Assembly (NCBI GenBank): GCA_037576215.1
Contig: JBANDB010000009.1
Location: 248,001-312,000, forward strand
Reading direction: 5' to 3'
DNA: 64,000 nucleotides
Source: Armillaria gallica
Taxonomy: Eukaryota > Basidiomycota > Agaricomycetes > Agaricales > Physalacriaceae
Under the pieces are notes generated by a model. That model did not search any database. It had not been told where the DNA came from and worked only from the letters and a program-made list of their open reading frames with translations. A program made the position numbers and the translations under genes. Positions 1-11,152 of this stretch are shown here, piece after piece; the stretch's first letter is position 1, and each line of letters opens with the position of its first letter.

Positions 1-126
1 CCTGCAACCAAGGATGTGGAGGATATATCTGATTGTATGTCCGACGAAGAACTAGATATCGCCTCTAGGATGGGTTCCTTGTCTTCTAAGGTAGAACTGA
101 CATTGGGGTGTACTATCTCCCCTTGA
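1..126 (+). CDS. C-terminal end of a truncated, unrecognised gene
   Basis: An open frame enters from the left window edge and ends at TGA 124-126, giving 41 residues. It is rich in acidic and serine residues (for example the stretch MSDEELDIAS). There is no start inside the window and no domain can be recognised. It could be the last exon of a gene lying mainly outside the window, or a chance frame. No neighbour helps to decide. Confidence 0.3.
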   Translation, partial: PATKDVEDISDCMSDEELDIASRMGSLSSKVELTLGCTISP

Positions 127-2984
127 GGCTCTGAAGGCCTAATTATGTTTGTATCTTGGTTCAAGACAGCAGCAATGCTCAGAGTAGATTCCATGCTGGT
201 CTGTGCAGTCGTGAAAGTGGAGCGCAAGCACTTCCAAACCTACTTGACAAAATTTGATGGCGCTAACGTTCTCAGAGTAAGTGAGTACTCAAAATGACCA
301 TAGATGAGCTATATGCACTATCGTCTATTTCGAAGTCTTCGAGATATTGTTCAGGGAAGCGTAGAGAAGAGTTGTTTGAGTTGACGTGGTCAAAGCCAGA
401 ATGGACCAAGGCTACCGTAACAGCATCATATTGCACACGTGGAGGTTACATTGAATTCATCTGTCATTCAATCACGAAGCTGTGTGTGCAACATGTATTT
501 TGTGATCTGATGATGCACTCCTCTGATATGATTGCCATTCGTTTCCACGACAACCTTTTGCTCATCATCACCTTACATTCCGAGATACTACTTTCACTCT
601 CTCGGTGTGAATATGTATTGCCGCTCCTTTCGAAGCACCAGCCATTCATCGAGATACATCAAAATTCTCATGGACACGGGTACATGACGCCAACAGCATC
701 CCGAATCTGTATGGTCCTCTCTCCACTCCCGAGTCCCATGGTGGTCGACGTTCTACATGCTAGATTCAACAACTACTTGAAAAAAATCACAGAAACAAAC
801 ATACCGTTGAAGATACAGAACTCCATTCAGCAATGAACATGAAGTCAGCCACCAATCCTCTGCAAACCTGCACAGAAAGTGACATCTGTGTGCCAAGCAG
901 ATCCATACACTCTCCGCACCGCCATGAATGGACACGCATGGTTTCATTGCTAGGTGCTGTGCCATGCTCAGCCGTTTTGATGTATACCTGCATTCCAATA
1001 TTAGCCTGGACTCGGGTATGTTAACGTACGAAGATCGCCATCCATCATAATTAGACACCCCAAAACTCGGTATGGACAAAAAACTGGAAAACCTGCCATA
1101 ATACTAAAGACAACAGATCTGTCTTTCTCTTTCGTTGAAATGAATGACGAGAACAAACCATCTTCAACCCTGGGGAGACAATTTCCACAGCTGGCAAACA
1201 GATTCCGAACAGCTCCCATCTCTTGGGAGCTGCCGTAGAGAACCTCAACGTGTGATACTGCGTTTATTGATCTCGGTGATACCTCTTCATTCCGACGACG
1301 GTGAGAATCAGGTGTGTGATTCTATGATAAATATGGACCATAGATCCTCAGAGCCTGTAGTCATTGAGGAGTCTCATTTTCACAGCTATGCTCCCCAAAA
1401 TACTCTCTGTTCAAGAGAGATGCTCCCTCAACACGTTCGAGAGTCGAAGTACAAGACTCAAGCAACATCTCCGTGGCTCACTATTGCTCATGAGCAGCTA
1501 TAGTTTGATATCAGAAAACAAGACCACACCAGAATAAGAAACCAACCTTTATGAGATTACATCCACCGTCAGTTCTTCCACCCTTGTTGAGCGCACTGTG
1601 GGCATGAGGAGGCAAACCATTCAGACACGAGAAGGACTGCAGCTAAAGGTGTTATGTACGCGTCATCTTAGTGTACAAGGAACTCACAGCTAGAGGACTC
1701 TTCAACCATCAAAGCTTGGTCTTTCCAATCAGCAGCTCCCCGCTATTCTTTTGCACAGGCAACCGGCTCTCGAAGATGGTGATGACATACTTCGAAATAG
1801 CATGGAAAGAAATCAACATTTGTCTAGGATCTTGAGATTTAGCCTTTGCCACCTGGACTAGCTTTGAAATAAAATGTAGTCGCAAGCCTGAGGGCAAAGG
1901 ATTGCTCTTCAAGCTCGGCCTGCTAAGACGGAGAGTGGGTGGAAAGCCTTGGGAAGAGTCGGCCGCACCATGCTGCTCCATCGGTAATGACAGTATCCTC
2001 ACGCCTAGAATGCCAGTCAGCTAAACGAGCACACCCTTGGGAGTAATCTCTTACTTCAAACTTAGCGTGAGATCATGAACAATACCTGTAGGACAAAAGT
2101 GAGGGCCGGAGATGGGGTTAAATGCGTCAATCCGAGATGAGAGGTTTCCAGAAAGAAAATCAGATGGAGCGACCCATGCATGGGGATAAGATTACAGGGC
2201 ACAATTGCACCTCATGAACCCTGAGTCGGGCTGGCCAGCGACAGCATATCCAGCTTGGTGTGAGCACAGAGAGAAGGCAGGTGGGTATCAACAGGAGTGG
2301 CAGGGTACACGGTGACAAGTCGTCGTCACTGTCAAGAAAAAATGGATCGGAGAGGCAAAGTTTTTTCAAGAGAGTGGGAGCTGGTAGTGAGTGTTGATAA
2401 TATTTCTCAAATGAACATCATGAGAGAGATGTGGGAGTGCAGACAGATGGAATATAAGAATTGTAGCGAGCACTTCCAGTAGGAAAGGCGATATTTTGGC
2501 AGGCGAAAGCGAAGAGAAACAACCAGGATGCGTCGCATGATGCTTGCGTGGTCATCGATCGACGCAAGAGGGCCAGCTCGGAATGCCATCAATTCATTAC
2601 ATGTTATGTCTCCTATTACAGCTGCCCAATTATGAGCTCGCCGCAACTAATCCCTCGTTTTCGCAGTGGAGCTGTGCTGCCCAGCTGGAGGAGCCTACTC
2701 CCTCATCGTCTTTTGCTTCTCTGGGGAACGAAAGATGTTTTGTCTTGCCCAAACGCGGAAGAGTCATGACTGGAAATCGGGCTCCAAGAAGAGTAACTCG
2801 TATTCAAGAGACGCAACGCTCAAACTGATAAGCGCCAAGGTTTTGTTTTGTATGGAAGTGTTAAGAATCAGAGTATTTAGAGTAATACATGAAGTAACGA
2901 ATACTCGAGTAAAACCCAAGTTGTGAGCGAGGATGTCCTAAAGCCGAGTTCTAACCACCAAGAGAGATCCGATATGGGTGCTAA
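127..2984. other. No supported gene; scattered coding-like patches
   Basis: No frame here combines a credible start, splice sites and a recognisable domain. The longest frame is 294-836 on the plus strand (180 codons), with no family I recognise. On the minus strand, patches at about 460-1080 and 1709-2002 have protein-like composition but are broken by stops, and they could be exons of a decayed gene. I assign no function. Confidence 0.4.
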
Positions 2985-3105
2985 CAAGCACTAGGCGTAG
3001 TTAACGGGGTGTCAGCAAGCGCTAGGCATAACTGAAAAGGTTTCCGACAAGCACTAGGCGTAGTCGGGAAGCAATTGACTGGCAAGCGCTGGGCGTAACC
3101 GATCA
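2985..3105 (+). repeat. Short tandem repeat, about 32-35 bp unit, four copies
   Basis: The core CAAGCRCTAGGCGTARYY recurs at 2985, 3016, 3048 and 3083, separated by 31, 32 and 35 bp of poorly conserved spacer. Copies 1 and 3 share CAAGCACTAGGCGTAGT; copies 2 and 4 share CAAGCGCT. No open frame runs through it. Regularly spaced identical cores could be protein-binding sites or a decaying minisatellite; the sequence does not decide. Confidence 0.75.
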
Positions 3106-5903
3106 AAGATGCTTAGATCACACAGTTAAGTGGATGTTGAAGAGTAGTGAAATTAGATTAAGATATACCATAGTACAGACTGTGATTATATACTAGAGGT
3201 TTCGAGTCATTATTGTTCTACAATGTTCTACTGTCTTCTGGTGTTTGTAGGAAAAATAGAGAAAGTAAGAGAAAATACGAGCGAGTCACCTTTGAGACCG
3301 AGAAGCCAGTCAACATATGCATGGGCCGAGTCGGCAGGTACCTGATATCCATAACAGGAAGTAACAAGGGATAAATAGGAAGACACGGGCCGGTGTTCCG
3401 TCAAACGCGTATACGCCATTATTTGCATCTATTGATCTTGCAGGGTCTTGCCTCTTTCCTCTAGCATATCAGCTGGTGTGCAATTGCACCCGTTGCTGGG
3501 TTCATGTCTGTGGATAGCCTTAGAACACGACGGAAGACCTGTGGCAATGGCACTGTTATACTCTGATGTGATCGATTTATGGAAAGGACGACCATCGATG
3601 TGCTGATTGGGGAGTCCTGGTGCGTGATACTCAGGTGTTTGGAACAGACAGCTGATGGGATCAATGACAACAGCTCGAGGGACACTGCTGGCATAATGAT
3701 TACAGCAGCCAGGCTGTATCGACCGATGCTCTTATCCGTGGAACAGCAGAACAGCACCGTTACGAATCCAGTGTATTCCAAAGCGCAACGATGCGCGATA
3801 ATCTCTCCTTTCGTGTGATATGTCTCAACCACCTGGTATCACGGTATCCCTGTAGCACTGTGCCTTACGTCAAGTTCCTGCCATTCACAGCGCGGTGACT
3901 ATACCGCAGTAGAGATTCTCGCGCTCTTCCGGAGATATAGTCCAGCTGAGTATGCCATATTTTAACCGGCCTTTTTCTCGCTCACTCTCCTTTTAGCATC
4001 CACTCCTCGTGTCCATGATACCAGCACCCAACGAGCTAGAAGGGGTTTTTTCCCAAAGCATCAAGAGGCGCGTATGCTCCACGCAGAGGAAGGTTCGCTT
4101 GGATTCTATCCGGAAACGACTTAGCTGACCCTTCCTTAGATACGGGCTTTGGGCGTAGCAGGGATTGGCGGAGTAAATGCTATCGCTCGCTATCAAGACA
4201 TTTTGGTTGTTTCGTCGTTGGGCTTGAGAGCCACGCATATATGCGTGCCGTTCGGGAGTACGATGTCTCGTCAGCTCCGTGCGATTCCCGATGGAATCAT
4301 CGTGGCATGAAAAAGAAGCCATAATATCATAATTGCACGTCGGCTTTTTCATCTTAACTTTTAGACTTCCTTCTGACATTTGCGTTCTAGATAATTTCAT
4401 GTAACTACTGTACTGAATACGAACGGGTATTCATCTTACCGAGAGAGACGTCAGGCAGTACCTTTCTTTACTCTGAGTTCTTGCATAGGCGGAGTATGTT
4501 AGCTGGAGGCCCAACTGGATGGCGTTACCTCACCATCACTTTCCTATTCAGTCTGTCGCACAGGAACAATGGCGCTCGCAGCATATACTTATGAATGAAC
4601 CTTGCGACACTGCAAATTCACGGCACAAATTTTTCCTCTCGCTTTGAACTGCCACACGTCGGTCTCTATCTCAATTGTGGGAGATCTCAGATGACTCCCA
4701 ATTTCGCCAACTAAGATGAATTGCCGTGTGCACCTGTTGTTGGCGCTCATCTTTTGTTCTATCGTCTCTCACAGTGCTCTGTAAGGGAATGTAAGGAACC
4801 TGGATCCACTGTGACTATCACGATAGCCCATGTTGCTTGAAGCAAAAGCCATGTCGTTAGGCCAGACTTTCGCTGTCACCTTTTGTGAGTAATCATTTAT
4901 TCATCCTGATTTTATCTGACTTTATGCGACTTTAAAGTATGCATTTCAGGATGCTTCACTGAAACCAAACCATCAAGGAGAATAGTAGGTGATCTCTAAA
5001 ATTCTTCCTGCGGATACTTCCATGGCCACGTCGTTCAGGCGATAGATTAGGGTGGAATGAAGACGATGACTTAAGCTGGATGCGTATTTGCGGAGTGTGT
5101 GCGCACTAGCCGGAAGATGAGGATCTGAACGCATAGATACCGTTTTCTAATGGTTCCCTACATGCTTCACAGCAAGAAGATCGTATTCATCCCAGCGGCT
5201 TGTCATTATCTTGATCATTTAGGAAGCCGTAGCCCAGCGGCTGTATCTCCCACGTGCTTCGATTCAAGATTCTGAACGTTCGATTATCTCCCTTCCCTTG
5301 ACAGTCCTTACCTTTACTCCCAGGTCAAATGTGCTTCGGAGATTTGTACGTATTGCGTTAAGTCATCTCCATCGCTCACTTCAAGCTTGATCTTTAGATA
5401 CACTTTTTCTCCGCAACGGGATAAATGAAGCTTCAACATCAGGTTTCTGGATACCAAGGCGTCGTTCTCCATTCGGTTGGTGCCTATATTCCTGAACCTC
5501 GGCTCTCGCTCTCCCATTCTCAAGGCCCCTACCGTTATCGGCATCGCATATAGCATGGAAGCGTAATGTTTACCCATGTTTCCTTGTTGCTCCGTGGGGT
5601 CTGTCAGATTTTAGTCTTTAAGCACCCCGTGAAAGATAGGTTTCCTAAGACCTACGGACGCCACGATAAATGGTATTGAAAGTATGTTCTCAATGCAGGA
5701 CGAAAGCGAGACCGAATGCCACGTAAGTACCTAATTCACTTTTACTCAGTAGGGAAAACTTTGCTGAGACTTGCCAAGACTTTACCTAGGTGGTGAATAT
5801 GGAATCAGCGACGCGTTTCCGCTGTCTTTGGGGATTTAGAGAGAAAGGATACTGTCACAAGTCACCTTCTTTCCTGACCATGCCTTATAGCTTCGATCCT
5901 ACA
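3106..5903. other. No supported gene
   Basis: Frames such as 3461-3832 and 3993-4400 (both minus) are open for 120-135 codons but have no recognisable domain or convincing splice context. The only patch with natural-looking composition is 5314-5577, listed separately. No repeats, RNA genes or clear promoters were recognised. Confidence 0.4.
5314..5577 (-). CDS. Possible small hypothetical protein or exon
   Basis: An 87-codon minus-strand frame starts at ATG 5577 and ends at 5314. The second half is charged and amphipathic (for example VYLKIKLEVSDGDDL), which looks more like a real protein than most frames nearby. No family is recognised. A second in-frame Met twelve codons in (MPITVGAL) would be an equally good start. 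It may be the last exon of a decayed gene. There are no partners around it. Confidence 0.2.
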   Translation of the reverse strand: MGKHYASMLYAMPITVGALRMGEREPRFRNIGTNRMENDALVSRNLMLKLHLSRCGEKVYLKIKLEVSDGDDLTQYVQISEAHLTWE

Positions 5904-6000
5904 ATGTCGATGGTGAAACGGTTATCATGCTTGCCTTCCATGCCGAAGTATGTCGGGCCGGTTTGAGCAAGCGGTAGGGGTTCGACTCCCCTTCGGTGTA
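5904..6000 (+). tRNA. tRNA-Gly(UCC)-like gene with 25-nt intron
   Basis: A cloverleaf can be drawn: acceptor ATGTCGA (5904-5910) pairs with TCGGTGT (5993-5999) with three wobbles; D stem GTGA/TCAT; anticodon stem CTTGC/GCAAG; loop C-T-TCC-A giving anticodon UCC; and T arm AGGGG-TTCGACT-CCCCT (5976-5992). The A box TGGTGAAACGG and B box GGTTCGACTCC both match consensus. The 3' half of the anticodon stem is displaced by 5941-5965, an intron at the canonical 37/38 position. The weak acceptor stem leaves open a pseudogene. A relative is at 44035. Confidence 0.6.
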
Positions 6001-7700
6001 CATGATTGATTTTTGGGACTTTTTAGACCCACTCTTAAGTCTTCCGCTAAGGCAATACGCTCAGTTACCTTCCGATTCCATTCATCCAAAGAGAATTCTA
6101 TCTTGCCACCCTCAACAGGACGCTTAACCCCAAGCCGGCCTGTCTCGATCTTTGCTTCTTTGTGATCTCCCGGCCTTTCACCAGTTATCTCAGTCTTGGG
6201 AGACGCCGAATCGGAATCAAACAGAATAAAATACGTGCGCCATTGCCAAAGTGTTATTTTTTGGTGGATGCTACATCTCGGAAGGACCGGCCCAATTGAC
6301 CAAGAGGCTCAGCCTACATATTCAAATCGATCTCGACATGTTTTCCTTCTTGCCATCATCAGCCGCTCCATCCGTTCCGCAAAAGACTGCCACCTCGCCT
6401 CGCGGCAATCGCACGATTATGGGATTTCCTTGAACCTGTGGGGAGGACCGCTGGGGATCGGGATCGAAATCGGGAGGAACCATACGGAAATGTGTTTCGA
6501 CCTGCATTTCTCCCCGACATCGGCAGCATCACGTCGACATCATCAACTTATAGGAAGGAGGACCAACGAATGATGCTATTATTCCCAGATATTCTTTTCT
6601 ATTGGTCACTGGTACGCGATCGGAAGCTCGCTATCGATATGCTTTGGTAGCATCGTCGTTTGGAGGACTCCAGGACTGTGTATATGCGCACCAGCCAGGG
6701 AGTACGAGGTGAGACAGATTTCAGTCAGCTCGATGCAGCTCCTGATTCCATCTCCCTCTGCAGGCGGTTGATATCAGGCAAAAGCGTAACCACCTGGCGA
6801 CTTGGGCTTACAGCATACATTGATGTAACTTCCTTTTGAATATAAAGGCTATTCACATCTTCGAGCGATGGCAGGAAAGTCCTTGACCATAGTGTCGCCA
6901 CCTTCGAAAATCTCTGTGTGGGCGCCGTATCTTAGTCGTGGTAAGACTACGGAATTGCTTTTTCAACCTATGCGTCACGGAGCCACGTAAAAAGTCAGTC
7001 CCACGACCTTCCATCCCTCTGAAAAATAACGGGACAATTCGTCGTCTCGGCGTTGCAGCCCTTCATTATTTATGCATCTAAAATTCAGGAAACTCCGCAC
7101 ATTCAGTTGCTCGCCTTGATCCCCGTTTTCATCAATTCAGCTTCGCGTGAAGCTAATGTGGCTTCTGTCGGTCGCCGACTACGACTCGGATTTCTCCCAT
7201 GCTCACCTTCGTTCCCGGTAAGTGTTCTTCTTCCATTCCTCTCGTCACTGAGATCATCTACTGCTCGTTTAGACGTCGATCGATCTGGTAAGGACGCTCA
7301 GTCTCCTCTAGCAATCAGAACAGCCTCCCTACCTGGCTGCATTGATCTCTGCGGGTGTCTATGCTGAAAGTGGGTCCTCTCTAATCATCGGCTAGACATC
7401 GACAGACGTGGAGGCATGCAGCCGTGAAATTTAGCTTTTGCCATTGTTTGGTGGCGTGAGCTTACCAGACCCCGTATGCACGACGTTCAGCACTGAAAGG
7501 GACTTCCGACTATACCTCTCAATGGGATTGAACTGACCAAAACCCTTCATATTAACAGCTCAGTGCAGCACTAGCCGCCAAGCCAAAGTGTTAAACCCCT
7601 GTGGACGCAATTTGAACTCATGAAAGAAGTTATGGTATTTTGTCAAGACGTCTAAGAAATGTGTATCGGGGCGACATCCTACCAGGCCCTCATTATCTTC
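6001..7700. other. No supported gene; one minus-strand coding-like patch
   Basis: A minus-strand frame from about 6290 down to 5924 is open and highly charged, like a protein tail, but it runs into the tRNA-like gene and has no start or domain. The plus-strand frames 6196-6573 and 7053-7367 are Ser/Arg-rich with no recognisable family. I call nothing here. Confidence 0.35.
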
Positions 7701-7719
7701 GGGTATGTCGTCCATATTT

Positions 7720-8750
7720 ATGATGAAACATGAGTTTAAACCCACTGCTGTGCAGATCTCGACAAACTTCTAACCGTTCAGCTATGAAGACCAAACACAC
7801 ATGGGCAGTATTACATGCTCCTTAAAGTTGTTCGTGATCTTTTATTTGTGATGCTCCTTTGAGACGTAAAACAATTTCGCCCAGAGATCTCAGATGATGT
7901 TCGGCGCTCTAGGACACGATGTTCATGAGGACGAGTAGGAGGAGTCGAACTGAGCAAAATATCCAAGCTCAAGAGTCGACACGCACCACTTTTGCCGTTA
8001 AGACAAAGTGTTACATTGAAGCGGAGGGAGTAGCGATTCTGAAAGAACTTATCACCTCTGGTGGTCGGAAGACAAACGGCTTCATATCCCAATCGTTTAC
8101 ACCCTGTCTAGTATAAGCAGCCCGACATTTCGGGATATCGAGGAGTATGCCCGCTTGAAGACACGAGCATGACTATGACCGAGCTTCAAGCGAAAGCTTT
8201 CCATTCTCCGCGTGTCTTCGTAATCCTAAGTCTGCCTCGCCATTTAAGCTGGTCGACGGCCTGACCATCATGTAAGTACTGCGCCAAATATCAACCACTG
8301 CCCACCCTGTCCCTACCTTGCTATCTTCCCCGTCGCAGTCCAATATTTTATCGCGGTTCGGGTACGCGCTGATTCTTTCAAGTTATAACAACCAGGTGTT
8401 TGTTTTCCGTGTCCATCTTCCGATCCCGTGCTTCTTCCCAGACTCCGGGCTCCGGCAGGGATCGAATCTGCAAAAAAGCATTTATTGATCTTGAGAATAG
8501 ACACTCAGCCATTAGACAAAAGTTCCATACTTGTTTCGTCGTTCTTGTCTATTTGTCAAGGGGAAGATCCTTCACTGAAGCGCCCTTCCACTGTTATGCG
8601 AATGGACTTTAGCCAATCGGAGAGCGGAAACTTGGTAGTTTTTTAATCTGGGGCCACGAACAAGGATCGAACCCCACAAAAAGAGTTACAACATCATTAC
8701 GATGCAGCACTTACAGCCATTGAACTAAGGTGCTACATGTCTGTACGAGC
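7720..8750 (-). other. Cluster of tRNA-like remnants
   Basis: Four minus-strand spots combine A-box-like and B-box-like sequence at tRNA spacing: about 7720-7791 (A box TAGCTGAACGG, B-like GGTTTAAACTC), 7915-8012 (B GTTCGACTCC), 8450-8530 (GATTCGATCCC, with CTCAAGA resembling a Leu(CAA) anticodon loop) and 8650-8745 (A TAGTTCAATGG, B GGTTCGATCC). None folds into an acceptable cloverleaf: acceptor or T stems are broken. They look like dead tRNA genes or tRNA-derived repeats. The plus-strand frames over them are incidental. Confidence 0.3.
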
Positions 8751-8834
8751 ATTTCGCGCTGGTATGGATGCCCTTCCGCACATTCGCCTCGAATCCTACT
8801 TCGGATATACATGACTGATGATACGGCCAGAAAT

Positions 8835-10775
8835 TCAAATCCGAATACTGCAGAGGCTGGGCTCTCATCGCTACTAAGCTCTCCTTATACCGGAGCTCAT
8901 CCTTGTCCGCAAGGAAACTGACTTATGAAGGTATCTGATGCTGAAACGGCGGTCGACATCGTTATTGTTGAATGCAGCGTTACTTCGCTGGCCCATTGGT
9001 CCGGTTCTTCCGAGAAGCTTTATGAATATGAATTTGGAGCTTCTGGCAGGTATATCGACTAAAGGTGTTAATCGTTCCATGGTTCAGAATCGGGCTTGAC
9101 GTTCAATTCATCAGCTTTGGCTCCTGCCGAACATACTTTTACAATCCAGAAGGAAATACAAGCCTACATAGACGATTTTCCTCTTTTGAGTCTAGCCCAA
9201 GCATCATGAACGGTCGCCGTAGCGTAATCGTATCGAAGTAGTAAATGATATATTGGTGGGTTACAGTGAAGCACGTAGCCATAATTTGAGAGAAGTAGCT
9301 CGTATCATGCACCTAAATGTATACGTGTCAGCGACATCATCATTCCTGAATACAGGAATCGCGTACTCAGTAAACGCGTCAACGCCATTCTCACGGAAGA
9401 TCGTCTTCTGTAATCAAACCGCTATAAACTTGACGCATATAAATATCACCGTCATAATCCTCCCCAGCGAAGGGAGGATCAAGAAGGTCCGTGGGTGACC
9501 CACTATTGTCCTCGAGCCAAACCGCGACATCCGGTGGAGCGTTGATGGCGGCCAGTCGCTCATCGAACATTTTGATGGAGGTTCTGCCTACTGGGAAAAT
9601 TCTTACGCTTTTCAAAATTCCACCTGCGAGTCTCGACTCGACCATGCCAAGAATGAAATTGACGTGGGGGAAACGAATGATGTCGTGAAACCACAGGGTG
9701 AGCGTATGCAGATTAGGAATCAAGGCAGATGGGGATTTCAGCTCCGCAAGGAATGCTCGGGTGAAAGGCACATGGCATTCAAGAGATTCGAGTGATGACA
9801 TATGGGACAGAATCGCGATTAGGTCATCGTGGGTGCCATGCCAGTTGATATCCATTGAGCGCACCAAGCAATGTGAATGACGGAGAAACTCCAAGACAGG
9901 AAATCCAATGTGGTCAGAACGTATATCGAAGAATGGATCACTTTTGATCTTTAACGATTTTAGATTGGGCGCAGAGATGCAATCTAGCGCATGAGTATCC
10001 CCTGACACTTCAAGGCGTTCGAGCGCAGGCATCTCGATCCTCGCGAGAGTGTACTCGCCTTCCGAAGCCCCCGTTATCAATTCCAGCAGGTCTGGACAGA
10101 GACGGGCAACCTGACCCAGGACAGCCTTGTCTCGTAGCATCGCATGCAGTTTCCGCAACGATTGAATACGAAAAGAGGGAGTATGTACGAAATCATCTAA
10201 AAGGTAAGGGTGATGGTAACCTTTAAGTTCCATGGCCTGCCACCGATGGCTGTGCACAGCGATAATGGCAAAGAGTGGCTGATAGTCGGAAGGAGGAATG
10301 AGCTCGCCATATTGCATACTGAGAGGGAATGACATCGATATGGTGAGAGGATAACTTCCGGAGCGCCTGAGGATCGCGGTGAGGATGGCTTTCCTGATTT
10401 CGCTGGCATTCTTCCGAGATACCAGGCTCGAACCTCGGAGTGGCAGTGTGTCCCTTCCGAAGTCGTTCGTTGGAAATGCCCGGGTGATGGTTATGGTGGA
10501 CCAGAGTGATTGAGATGAATTGGCCGTACTTCTCCATGCACTGCTGACCTTCCCAAGGACCCAGAGTCCATCGGAGAAATCGAACGACTGGACATCGATC
10601 TCACGATCAGTGAGGTAGTGGCGAAAGATCTTTGATAGGAGTTCTACTGGAAGAACAGATGATGGGTCCATGACTGCTGTCGGTCGTTTCAGTACGATGG
10701 AGGACAGCGGATATGAAGAGCGCACCGATGGCTGTTGGAAAGAAGAGTGGCTATCGATGGTGGGCGTTTGACGTG
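8835..10775. repeat. Segmental duplication, copy A (pairs with 44395-46335)
   Basis: About 1.9 kb here matches 44395-46335 in the same orientation. The match covers the F-box gene and about 550 bp beyond its 3' end (for example the shared stretch AACTGACTT at about 8920 and 44465). Similarity fades near 8830 on the left. On the right it stops near 10775, about 70 bp before the terminal repeat of the adjacent transposon-like element. Confidence 0.8.
9391..10671 (-). CDS. F-box-like domain protein (copy A)
   Basis: A single-exon gene of 426 residues. The ATG at 10671 is chosen because the paralogue at 46205 has the same start context and the start opens an F-box-like segment: LPVELLSKIFRHYL at residues 7-20, then WVLGKVSSAWR and SLWSTITI. 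The remainder resembles the irregular leucine-rich C-terminal half of agaricomycete F-box proteins (repeated LESLECHVP / LHTLTLWF style segments). In that family the F-box binds Skp1 in SCF ubiquitin ligases and the C-terminal part selects the substrate; the target is unknown here. The frame stays open upstream into the terminal repeat of the neighbouring element, but the paralogue shares no such extension. The element ends about 180 bp upstream of the ATG and could affect the promoter. Confidence 0.7.
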   Translation of the reverse strand: MDPSSVLPVELLSKIFRHYLTDREIDVQSFDFSDGLWVLGKVSSAWRSTANSSQSLWSTITITRAFPTNDFGRDTLPLRGSSLVSRKNASEIRKAILTAILRRSGSYPLTISMSFPLSMQYGELIPPSDYQPLFAIIAVHSHRWQAMELKGYHHPYLLDDFVHTPSFRIQSLRKLHAMLRDKAVLGQVARLCPDLLELITGASEGEYTLARIEMPALERLEVSGDTHALDCISAPNLKSLKIKSDPFFDIRSDHIGFPVLEFLRHSHCLVRSMDINWHGTHDDLIAILSHMSSLESLECHVPFTRAFLAELKSPSALIPNLHTLTLWFHDIIRFPHVNFILGMVESRLAGGILKSVRIFPVGRTSIKMFDERLAAINAPPDVAVWLEDNSGSPTDLLDPPFAGEDYDGDIYMRQVYSGLITEDDLP

Positions 10776-10847
10776 CGGCTTGTGTTGGAAATGTCCAAAT
10801 CAGGTTATAATTACTTATAAGGTGAAATAATGCTGAAATGAGCGAGA

Positions 10848-10998
10848 AACCCTTATATAGTCTCGTCCCCATCCGTTCTAGCGTGTTGTGTCCACGTGGT
10901 ACCCACGTTTTGCGGAGTTGAAAACAACTCGCAGGACACTCGCTAGAACGTCTGGTGCATTTAGTCCGATAATTGCACATCCTGTCACAATGTCACTC
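10848..10998 (+). repeat. Left terminal inverted repeat of the RecQ/DUF6589 element
   Basis: Read 5' to 3' it contains AACCCTTATA (10848), TAGTCTCGTCCCCATCC, GTTTTGCGGAGTT, TCTGGTGCATTTAGTC (10951-10966), ATAAT and CTGTCACAATG. Each block recurs in the same order in the reverse complement of 16661-16840. The 16-bp block TCTGGTGCATTTAGTC is perfect between the arms. Confidence 0.8.
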
Positions 10999-11152
10999 CT
11001 CCCCTGGCCCCTCTCCCTCTTGCGGCTGTTCCAGCTCACGTGTAGTCGACGCGTAGACGCGTTTGACACTTCGTTGAATTTGAATTACTGTTTTCCAAGT
11101 CTCATTGTGTCCATCCACCCTTTTTTCAACCTTTGATCTCTCACCTGCCGAT

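Noticed and set aside
10671..10980. Longer start for F-box copy A, at 10980
   Set aside because: The extension is encoded by the terminal repeat of the neighbouring element and is absent from the paralogue.
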